A stretch of DNA of 64,000 nucleotides from positions 1 through 64,000 of the forward strand of contig JABABU010000033.1 of NCBI GenBank assembly GCA_014238065.1, given 5' to 3'. Position 1 is the first letter of the stretch; each line of letters starts with the position of its first letter. The notes under the pieces are model-generated. The model made no database searches, was not told where the DNA came from, and worked only from the letters and a program-made list of their open reading frames with translations. A program made the position numbers and the translations under genes. The DNA comes from Actinomycetota bacterium (GTDB lineage: Bacteria; Actinomycetota; Acidimicrobiia; Acidimicrobiales; Poriferisodalaceae). Shown here in pieces: positions 37,110 through 44,489 of the stretch.

Positions 37110-37924
37110 GGCCACACGGCCTTGGTGAGGGCAACCCAGTCCGAGAGCGCAAGCTCTTCAGGTCTGGCTTCCGGTCGAACCTCGGCTGCTTCGAACTGAT
37201 CAGCGTCAACGACCCCGCGCAGCGAAGCCCTCATCATCTTGCGCCGCTGGCCGTAGGCCTGACGAACAAGCGAGAAGAGTTCGCCCCGATCGATGTCGTC
37301 GGGAACGGCGGGCTCAGCGTGTCGGGTGAGTTCGACGACAGAGGAGTCGACCTTCGGTCGCGGGTAGAACACCGTCGATGGAACAGAGCAGAGCCGCCGA
37401 CCTTTCGCCCACGATGCGACCTTGACCGAAAGCGCGCCGTACCCGTCATCGCCTGGACCTGCGATGAGGCGGTCGGCGACCTCACGCTGGACCATCACCA
37501 CCAGTCGGTTGACCTTCGGGACAAGATCGAGAACATCAGCGACTAGCGGAGTCCCCACGTTGTAGGGGAGATTCGCGACCAGCACCCATCCCTCGCCATC
37601 GATCTCGTCGGCCCAAGTGAGGTCGGTCGCGTCAGCGTGGATGAGTCGGCACCCTGTGTTCTTCGTTGTCTCGGCTAGCGGTTCGAGTAGCGAGCGGTCA
37701 GCCTCGATCGCAACGACGCCAGCTCCTGTCTCGCACAGAGCAAGCGTCAACGACCCGAGTCCAGGCCCGATCTCGACAACTCGATCATGCTCACCGACCC
37801 GCGACAGCGCCGCGATGCGCCTGACCGTATTCGGGTCCACGACGAAGTTCTGACCGAGCGCCCGCCTCGGCTCGAGGTCGTACCGGTCGAGTAGGTCCAT
37901 CACCTCCCGCCGGGTCAGCGTCAC
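37106..37924 (-). CDS. rsmA: 16S rRNA (adenine1518/1519-N6) dimethyltransferase
   Basis: KsgA/RsmA dimethylates two adjacent adenines in the 3' helix of 16S rRNA during subunit assembly. About 272 residues. Visible are RRALGQNFVVDPNTVRRIA, SAM motif VVEIGPGLGSLTLAL, the acidic VVAIEADRSL, the catalytic NLPYNVGTPL (motif IV) and VFYPRPKVDSSVV. GTG 37924 is chosen because it overlaps the rpf stop in GTGA, and the longer frame upstream is only the shadow of rpf. Coupled to ispE at the other end. Confidence 0.94.
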   Translation of the reverse strand: MTLTRREVMDLLDRYDLEPRRALGQNFVVDPNTVRRIAALSRVGEHDRVVEIGPGLGSLTLALCETGAGVVAIEADRSLLEPLAETTKNTGCRLIHADATDLTWADEIDGEGWVLVANLPYNVGTPLVADVLDLVPKVNRLVVMVQREVADRLIAGPGDDGYGALSVKVASWAKGRRLCSVPSTVFYPRPKVDSSVVELTRHAEPAVPDDIDRGELFSLVRQAYGQRRKMMRASLRGVVDADQFEAAEVRPEARPEELALSDWVALTKAVWP

Positions 37925-38787
37925 AACCGAGTTTGGTTCCTCGTCCAGTCGTACTTGTTCATACAACCGGGCCAGGCCCTCCAGGTTTGGATCTCCCACA
38001 ACAACGCGCCGCGATAGATCTGCTCCTCGCGCGTTGCCTGATCGGCTCTACCAGTGCCACCGACCCACTCCCACGAGTCCTGGGTGAACTGGATACCGCC
38101 GAAAAACCCGTTGCCGGTGTTGATAGACCAGTTGTTGGTCGACTCGCAGAACGCAAGCTGGTCCCACATCGCGATCTCGGGCCACGTGTCCTTGAACGGA
38201 TATGGCGCGATCGGGGAATTCGACACAACAGTCGTCGTCGTGGGTGCTGCCGTCGTCGTCGGAGCTGCCGTCGTTGTCGGAGCTGCCGTCGTTGTCGGAG
38301 CCGCTGTCGTTGTCGGTGCTGCCGTCGTTGTCGGAGCTGCCGTCGTTGTCGGAGCCGCTGTCGTTGTCGGTGCTGCCGTCGTTGTCGGTGTCGTCACGGG
38401 CGCGACCGTGGTGGCCGGCACAGCTGCAGTGGTGGTCGTCGAGAGAGCGGGTGCTGCTTCGGTGGCGACACTGTTCACACCGGCATCGGCGGCGCGGTGT
38501 TCGAACGCCTCGAAGGCGGCAAGGAGATCGATGGCGCCGCTGCCAACCGATGACCCGAGCGCGATCGCTGAGGGCGACACGGGAAGCTCGACCCTGATCT
38601 CCTCGATCATGGCGATCTCGGCTGGCGGGGCGGCAACGACGTTGTAGATCAGCAGCACGGGCAGCGTAACGACCGTCACGGCTGTCGCCGTGACGAGAGA
38701 CTTGCTCCGCTGTCTCCTCCGAGGTGTCAGTGCCTTGTGCTTTCGTCCACGTTGCGGGCCGCAAAGACTCCCAACGTTCCAGATCAC
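37921..38787 (-). CDS. Resuscitation-promoting factor-like protein
   Basis: Cell-wall lytic protein of 288 residues. A basic cytoplasmic start is followed by one membrane helix or signal anchor (LVTATAVTVVTLPVLLIYNVV), then a spacer, a Thr/Pro/Ala stalk with eight PTTTAA units, and a C-terminal Rpf domain of about 75 residues: WDQLAFCESTNNWSINTGN with the catalytic Glu after Cys, GGIQFTQDSWEWVGG, and the second Cys in WPGCMNKYDW. The Rpf fold cleaves peptidoglycan and can wake dormant cells. Stop overlaps the rsmA start in GTGA, the frequent rpf-ksgA pairing. Confidence 0.87.
   Translation of the reverse strand: MIWNVGSLCGPQRGRKHKALTPRRRQRSKSLVTATAVTVVTLPVLLIYNVVAAPPAEIAMIEEIRVELPVSPSAIALGSSVGSGAIDLLAAFEAFEHRAADAGVNSVATEAAPALSTTTTAAVPATTVAPVTTPTTTAAPTTTAAPTTTAAPTTTAAPTTTAAPTTTAAPTTTAAPTTTAAPTTTTVVSNSPIAPYPFKDTWPEIAMWDQLAFCESTNNWSINTGNGFFGGIQFTQDSWEWVGGTGRADQATREEQIYRGALLWEIQTWRAWPGCMNKYDWTRNQTRL
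38249..38392 (-). repeat. Eight 18-bp repeats inside the rpf stalk
   Basis: Eight tandem 18-base units encode PTTTAA. Units 2-4 (38267-38320) and 5-7 (38321-38374) are identical as 54-base blocks, indicating a recent duplication. Length is likely to vary between strains by slippage, changing how far the lytic domain extends from the membrane. Confidence 0.9.
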
Positions 38788-38859
38788 GAGATCCTAGGTA
38801 CACGCAGGTTCACTGCGCAACCGGTCTCACCGAACGGGTGAGCCTAACTCGACGGCGAG

Positions 38860-39615
38860 TCAAACGCTGTAGAAAGCAACCGCGTTCGCTGTGGTGACAT
38901 GTGCGACATCGGAGACTGTCGTGGCCTTCACTTCTGCGATCTTGCGCCCCACCAACGTCACGAGTGCAGGTCGATTCGGCTGGCCTCGGTGCGGCTCAGG
39001 TGTCAGATACGGACTGTCGGTCTCGACCATGAGGCGCTCGAGCGGGCAGATCTCGGCCGCGGCCCTGAGATCTGAGGCCGACTTGAACGTCACGATCCCG
39101 CTGAAGGACAGATGTGCACCGAGCTCGAGAGCGAACTCCGCTTCCTTCGGCCCGCCCGTGAAGCAGTGGAAGACCGTCTTCCGCGGCATCGATTCGACTC
39201 GCAGTACATCGAAGGTGTCGTCCCAGGCAGACCGCGAGTGGATGACGAGCGGAAGCTCGTGCTGGTGGGCGAGTCGAACCTGTTCGGCAAAGACCTGCCG
39301 CTGTACATCCCGAGGCGAATGGTCGTAGTGGTAGTCCAGCCCACACTCACCGATCGCGACGACATCGTCTTCGCCGACGAGCTCGGCAATGCCATCCAAA
39401 CCGCTCGACGCATCGTGCGGGTGCAGTCCAACGGTCGCCCACACGCAGTCGAAGGAGGCGGCCCGGACAATGGCCTCCCGGCTCCGGCCGAGATCAGTCC
39501 CGACGTCGATCATCTTGGTAACCCCTGCGTCATTCGCTACTACGACTGCCTCGCGTGCAGCCTCGACGTCGGCTGGGAGATGGCAGTGATTGTCGAACCA
39601 CTCGATGACGCTCAC
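38860..39615 (-). CDS. tatD: TatD family metal-dependent hydrolase/DNase
   Basis: TIM-barrel metallohydrolase of 251 residues. Metal and catalytic residues are visible: DNHCHLPAD (HxH), VGLHPHDA, AIGECGLDYHYD (Glu), LVIHSRSAWDD (His), FHCFTGG (His) and VETDSPYLTPEPHRG (Asp). The family has 3'-5' exonuclease activity on DNA or D-aminoacyl-tRNA deacylase-like roles. The GTG at 39615 overlaps the metG stop in GTGA; the longer upstream frame is a shadow of metG. The metG-tatD-rpf-rsmA-ispE run is typical of actinobacteria. Confidence 0.92.
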   Translation of the reverse strand: MSVIEWFDNHCHLPADVEAAREAVVVANDAGVTKMIDVGTDLGRSREAIVRAASFDCVWATVGLHPHDASSGLDGIAELVGEDDVVAIGECGLDYHYDHSPRDVQRQVFAEQVRLAHQHELPLVIHSRSAWDDTFDVLRVESMPRKTVFHCFTGGPKEAEFALELGAHLSFSGIVTFKSASDLRAAAEICPLERLMVETDSPYLTPEPHRGQPNRPALVTLVGRKIAEVKATTVSDVAHVTTANAVAFYSV

Positions 39616-41111
39616 AGCTTGAGCCGCGGGAAGAGCGGAGTGCCCTTTTCGACGGAAAGACCTCCGGGATACAGACCCCACCGGACATCGGTCGGAACGC
39701 GGCAATCGGCGATGTCGCCCGACAGACCGATTCGGCGCCATGACTCTGCCGTCGCTGCGGGAATCGCAGGATGGGCGAGGACCGCAACGATCCTGAGGGC
39801 CTCGATGGCGTCGCCAAGAACGCCGTCGACCTCTGGGCCGGGTTCGGCCTTCCACGGCTCAGTCGCTTCGAGCAATGAGTTCGTCTCGCGGATGATCGAC
39901 CACGCAGCATCGAGAGCTTCGGAGGGTGCAACCTTGTCCCATGCTTCGATGGCGCGCTGGACAGCGGCTTCGGCAACGGGCGCTAGTGGCGAGTCTTGAC
40001 GAGGTCTTGGTCCGACACCGTCGCATTTCTTGCCAACAACGGTCGCCACCCGGCTGAGCAGGTTCCCGAAGTTGTTCGCAAGATCGGCGTTGTATCTCGC
40101 GACCATGCCCTCGTACGAGAATTCGCCATCGGGTCCGAACGGCTGATCCCGAAGAAAGTGATACCGAAATCCATCGACACCGAATTCGTCGACCAACTCG
40201 GCTGGGGCGATGTGATTGAGTCGCGTCTTCGACATCTTCTCGCCACCGACCAGCAAATAGCCGTGGACGTTGAGATTTGTCGGGGGGTCCATGCCAGCAG
40301 ACATCAGCATCGCCGGCCAGAACACACAGTGGAATCGCAGGATGTCCTTACCGAGCATGTGACGGCCAGGCCAGAGACGCTCAAACGACTCGTCATCGGT
40401 TCCGTAGCCGGCAGCAGTCACATAGTTGATGAGCGCATCGAACCACACATAGGTGACGTGACGGTCATCCCAAGGGATCGGCACACCCCAGTCGATCGAC
40501 GTGCGAGAAATCGAGAAGTCCTGGAGGCCCTGCCTGATGAAGCCGAGCGCCTCGTTGCGTTTGGATGGCGGCGAAACAGCATGGGGATTTGCTTCGTACC
40601 AATCGAGCAACTGTTGTTCATACTTGCTCAACAGGAAGAAGTAGTTCTCCTCCCTCATCGTGATGACCGGCCGGCCGAGGCGCTCAAGTTCCGCGACCTC
40701 TTCCTCGGTCACATAGGCCTCGTCGGCGACGGAATACAGGCCTTCATAGGTCCTGAGTTCGATATCGCCGTTCGCCTTGCACGCCTCGAGGAACGCCTGC
40801 ACGGAGACCCGGTGGCGGTCTTCGGTGGTTCTGATGAAGTCGTCATAGGAGATGTCGAGCAGTTCCCAGGTATCGATGTAACGCTGCGCCGTCCGGTCTG
40901 CCCAATCCTGCGGCGCAACATTGTTCTCTTCTGCAGCCCTTTGCACCTTCAAGCCGTGCTCGTCGGTTCCGGTGAGAAAGATGACCTCTTCGCCGAGCAG
41001 GCGATGCCATCGCGCCAGAGCGTCAGCCGTGAGCGTCGTGTACGCATGCCCGATGTGAGGCACATCGTTGACGTAGTAGATCGGTGTTGTCACATAGAAC
41101 GGTCGTGCCAC
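39612..41111 (-). CDS. metG: Methionyl-tRNA synthetase
   Basis: Class I synthetase of 499 residues charging tRNA-Met. The HIGH signature appears as PHIGHAYTT near residue 20 and KMSKS as GGEKMSKTRLN near residue 290. The connective peptide carries no four-cysteine zinc knuckle, so it is the zinc-free type, and there is no C-terminal tRNA-binding EMAP domain. GTG 41111 is chosen because it gives MARPFYVTTPIYYVND and follows TACGCT by 7 bases. First gene of the metG to ispE run. Confidence 0.96.
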   Translation of the reverse strand: MARPFYVTTPIYYVNDVPHIGHAYTTLTADALARWHRLLGEEVIFLTGTDEHGLKVQRAAEENNVAPQDWADRTAQRYIDTWELLDISYDDFIRTTEDRHRVSVQAFLEACKANGDIELRTYEGLYSVADEAYVTEEEVAELERLGRPVITMREENYFFLLSKYEQQLLDWYEANPHAVSPPSKRNEALGFIRQGLQDFSISRTSIDWGVPIPWDDRHVTYVWFDALINYVTAAGYGTDDESFERLWPGRHMLGKDILRFHCVFWPAMLMSAGMDPPTNLNVHGYLLVGGEKMSKTRLNHIAPAELVDEFGVDGFRYHFLRDQPFGPDGEFSYEGMVARYNADLANNFGNLLSRVATVVGKKCDGVGPRPRQDSPLAPVAEAAVQRAIEAWDKVAPSEALDAAWSIIRETNSLLEATEPWKAEPGPEVDGVLGDAIEALRIVAVLAHPAIPAATAESWRRIGLSGDIADCRVPTDVRWGLYPGGLSVEKGTPLFPRLKL

Positions 41112-41252
41112 AAACTGGAGCGTAGCGACGTGGCCGTACGCCTGAAGCAGAATTCGCGGTTCTGACCGTCGACGCCGGGCCTCCGAGCAGGCATTCTGTG
41201 GGGACGACGCAGGTTGGCACGTAGGGGAGCGGGATTCGATGAGGAGTTGGAG

Positions 41253-43094
41253 GTGAGCGACACGACCGACGTGATTGTCGCCGATCACACTCCGGATGCG
41301 CTCGGTCCGAGACGAAAGGGCGCAGCGGACCTATGGGCGCGAAGTGGCTTCGAACACGCATCGATCGGTCTGGCGATTCTCGACGCTGACGGAAAACACA
41401 TCCTCGTGAACCCCACCTACATGCGTCAGACAGGTCGCACGAAGAGCTCACTCATCGGCACCGGGGTGATGAGTGTTCTGACCGAGCCTTCCCGCCGACT
41501 GGTGCAGGTCTGGCGGGAAGAGCGACACCTACACACGACCCTCGAAGTCACTCTCGCTCGCCCTTCTGGCCAGCAGCCCTACGAAGCTGCACTGTTCCTG
41601 ACCCCGATCGATGCCAGGGAGGCCAGAGGTCACACGCTGATTCAAGTCATCGGTAGCGACATCTCACCGACAGCACGCGACAGCGCAGCGCGCCTACGGG
41701 CCATCGTCGACCACGTCTCTGACCTCGTGCTGATGACCCGCGCTGACGGCACTCTCACCTACGTCAGCCCTTCGGTCGAGAGAGCGACAGGAACACAGAC
41801 CGCGGAACTGGCCGGATCGCCCTTGATCGATCTGGTGCACGCCGACGACCACATTGTTCTCAGCGAGGCGACCAGGACCGGTCGCAGCTCTGTCATCGAG
41901 GTGGCTGTTCGTCTGCGAACAGTTTCCGGGTGGACGCTGCATCAGTGCCGGATCAGCGAAGTCCGCGACCAACTCGGCGACCTGCTCGGTCTCGCGTATC
42001 TCGCCAAGTCGATTTCGAGTGCAATTGATCCGGACGACAGCCGCATCGAGAGTCAATCGGCCCCAGAGATCGTCGAGCTAGCCGAAGCCAGGCCCGCACA
42101 CTTTTCTGACGATCTCTCCGACTCCTCGGCCTACGAGAGCTCACAATCAAATGCGATCGTCGCCGATACCTCCGATCTGATCTGGCAGTTCGACCACGAA
42201 GGACCGGTCTACGCCAACCCGGCGGCGCGGACCATGCGTGGACTCTCCACCGACTGCCCCATCGACGATCTCGGACTCGGCGACATTCACCCCGGTTGGG
42301 CAGTGGAACGCATCGCCCGACACGGAGTGCCCCAGACACTCGCTGGGGTCGCCTGGGAGGAAGATCTGGCCGTCCTCGATGCAGGCGGAAATGAGATTCC
42401 TGTGTCGTTCGTGCTCGCGGGTCATCGAACCGAGGGAAACGCGGTGACCCATTGGTCGTCGATATCGCGACCCGTCGATCGCAGCCTCAGGAACGAGGCC
42501 ACCATACGCAAGTCCGTGACTCACGACCCGCTCACCGCTCTTCCAGGACGAGTGCTGCTGTTCGATCGCATCCAGGTCGCGCTGGCGCGCGCAACACGCA
42601 CGGGTCAACGCGTTGGGATGCTGCTGCTCGATCTCGACTTCTTCGAGAGCGTGAACAACAGCGTCGGCTCCGACATCGCCAACCGGCTGCTGGTCGCCAT
42701 CGCCGACCGGCTCAGAGCTTCGATACGACCAGGCGACACCATCGGCCGACTCGGCGACGACGAGTTCGTCGTGTTGTGTGAACACTTCGATCAGCTCGAC
42801 GATGCCGAGAGATTTGCCGAAAGGCTGCTGCGCGATGTTGAGGATCCTGTCAATCTCGACGGTGCGGACTGGTTCGTCTCGATGAGCGTCGGCATCGCAT
42901 TGGCTCGGCAGGGAGTAACAACTCCCGATGGCCTGGTGCGGAACGCCAGCACAGCTATGTACCGAGCCAAAGAGCTCGGTCGCGGTCGCCACGTAGTTTT
43001 CGGCAACACCATCTCGACGCCGGAACTACCCTTCGAGCAGAGGCTCGGCGACACGGAAAGCGTTACTCCGCAACGATCTGAGCAATCGGACTGA
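41253..43094 (+). CDS. PAS-PAS-GGDEF signalling protein with degenerate GGDEF motif
   Basis: Soluble sensor of 614 residues with no membrane segment. At least two, perhaps three, PAS-like domains are visible (IGLAILDADGKHILVNPTYM; LVLMTRADGTLTYVSPSVER; SDLIWQFDHEGPVYANPAAR), followed by a C-terminal GGDEF domain. The signature reads GDDEF in place of GGDEF, and the substrate loop DLDFFESVNNSVGSDIANRL has lost the usual VND and GD residues. It may bind GTP or partners without making c-di-GMP. GTG 41253 is favoured because GAGGAG lies 6 bases before it. It lies upstream of a MocR-like gene and a PilZ glycosyltransferase gene on the same strand. Confidence 0.85.
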   Translation: MSDTTDVIVADHTPDALGPRRKGAADLWARSGFEHASIGLAILDADGKHILVNPTYMRQTGRTKSSLIGTGVMSVLTEPSRRLVQVWREERHLHTTLEVTLARPSGQQPYEAALFLTPIDAREARGHTLIQVIGSDISPTARDSAARLRAIVDHVSDLVLMTRADGTLTYVSPSVERATGTQTAELAGSPLIDLVHADDHIVLSEATRTGRSSVIEVAVRLRTVSGWTLHQCRISEVRDQLGDLLGLAYLAKSISSAIDPDDSRIESQSAPEIVELAEARPAHFSDDLSDSSAYESSQSNAIVADTSDLIWQFDHEGPVYANPAARTMRGLSTDCPIDDLGLGDIHPGWAVERIARHGVPQTLAGVAWEEDLAVLDAGGNEIPVSFVLAGHRTEGNAVTHWSSISRPVDRSLRNEATIRKSVTHDPLTALPGRVLLFDRIQVALARATRTGQRVGMLLLDLDFFESVNNSVGSDIANRLLVAIADRLRASIRPGDTIGRLGDDEFVVLCEHFDQLDDAERFAERLLRDVEDPVNLDGADWFVSMSVGIALARQGVTTPDGLVRNASTAMYRAKELGRGRHVVFGNTISTPELPFEQRLGDTESVTPQRSEQSD

Positions 43095-43137
43095 GGGTTC
43101 ACCGTTCACCACAGAGAGGGCGGTACTCTCGGCCCAC

Positions 43138-44430
43138 ATGGATAACCCAGGTCCGGACGGAGTCTCAGGGCGCCGCGCCACCGACATCAGCGACAGTGTC
43201 GAAAACGCCATCCGGGAAGGAAGACTCGCTCCAGGAGCGAACCTTCCAACCGTGCGTGCGCTGGCCGACCAACTCGAAGTCAGCCCGAGTACCGTCTCTT
43301 CGGCGTATCGATTCTTGCGTCAGCGCGGAGTCATCTCGACTCACGGGCGGGGCGGAACCCGCGTTCACGCCAGGCCGCCGATCGAGATGCCTCCACCAGA
43401 GCCGCTGCCGGCGAAGGTGCGCGATCTGACGAGGACGCGCCACGAGGATGAGATAGCGCCGACGCTGACACAGGTGCTTCACGATCTTGCTGATCGCCTC
43501 GTCTCAGCTGACCCGGTCGATCTCGAAGATCGGCTCGTCAAGGACTTCGAGATCGATGGCATCGAAACTCCGGGTGTGGTCGTTGTAGGATCTGCGCGCG
43601 AAGCGCTCGACCGCATCCTCAACAGCCAACTGCTTCCAGGGGACCGAGTCGGCATCGAAGACCCTTCCGCAGCCGAGATCATTGACGTCCTCAATTTGAA
43701 CGGACTGACGCCTGTCGGCATCTCGGTCGACGAACATGGCGCAATTCCCACGAACCTCACTGAGGCTCTTCCAGGTGTTTCGGCCTGCATCTTGACGCCG
43801 AGAGGTCACGACCCGACAGGCGCGGTCATCCACGCCACTCGAGCCAGCGAGCTTCGCACTGTCCTGCGGGCCGCACCGGAAGTATCGCTGATCGAGTGGG
43901 ATCCTCTGGGCCCGGTTGCAGGTGTGGACTACAACCCGGTTGTTGACCCAGGCCGCAATCGCTGGGCGACGGTACGTTCGTTCGAGCCGATGTTCGGTGA
44001 TCGTCTCGGTGTTGCCGCCGTTGCCGGCGATTCCGTGACGTTGGCGAGAGTGCGAGGCAGAGTCGAGCGACTCGGCAGCCCCCTCAGCGCGCTTGTGCGC
44101 AGCGTTGTCGACGAACTCCTCGCTCATCCAGGCGCCACACAACGTCTTGCTCTGACGACACGAACCCACGGCGCTCGGCGCGTCGCACTTGTCGCCGAAC
44201 TCCGTGCGAGGGGCATCCAAGGTTCTGGCCAGGCCGGCCCATGGGTGTGGGTTCCTGTCCTCGATCAGGATCGTGTCACGAAGATGTTGTTCAAGCGCGG
44301 CTGGTTGGTGAGGGCAGGAGACACGGTCGGGAGCGAATCACCGCATGGCATTCGTATCTCGGTGGCCCGACTCGACGGTTCGTTGACCCGCCGGCTCGCA
44401 GATGATCTCCTGGAAGTCCTCGCCGCTTGA
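43138..44430 (+). CDS. MocR-like GntR regulator lacking the PLP lysine
   Basis: Protein of 430 residues. The N-terminal 75 residues are a GntR winged helix (RLAPGANLPTVRALADQLEVSPSTVSSAYRFL). The remainder follows the fold-type I aminotransferase layout of MocR regulators (SAREALDRILNSQLLPGD; LTPRGHDPTGAVI). Where MocR proteins have SFSK with the PLP-binding lysine, this one reads VRSFEPMFGDRLG, and no lysine occurs from about residue 135 to about 385. It probably no longer binds PLP covalently. TACTCT lies 8 bases before the ATG. Target genes are unknown; the glycosyltransferase downstream is a candidate. Confidence 0.82.
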   Translation: MDNPGPDGVSGRRATDISDSVENAIREGRLAPGANLPTVRALADQLEVSPSTVSSAYRFLRQRGVISTHGRGGTRVHARPPIEMPPPEPLPAKVRDLTRTRHEDEIAPTLTQVLHDLADRLVSADPVDLEDRLVKDFEIDGIETPGVVVVGSAREALDRILNSQLLPGDRVGIEDPSAAEIIDVLNLNGLTPVGISVDEHGAIPTNLTEALPGVSACILTPRGHDPTGAVIHATRASELRTVLRAAPEVSLIEWDPLGPVAGVDYNPVVDPGRNRWATVRSFEPMFGDRLGVAAVAGDSVTLARVRGRVERLGSPLSALVRSVVDELLAHPGATQRLALTTRTHGARRVALVAELRARGIQGSGQAGPWVWVPVLDQDRVTKMLFKRGWLVRAGDTVGSESPHGIRISVARLDGSLTRRLADDLLEVLAA

Positions 44431-44489
44431 TCTGAGGACATTGTCTTTCTGCTTCTGCGCGACCCTCCTCTGGTCGACATACAGAACAG

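Noticed and set aside
38249..38392. Short regular repeats resembling a CRISPR array
   Set aside because: The units are contiguous with no spacers, in frame, and encode PTTTAA in the Rpf stalk.
39616..39855. Longer N-terminus for TatD
   Set aside because: The extension is antisense-free but falls entirely inside metG in another frame; GTG 39615 fits the family start and the stop overlap.
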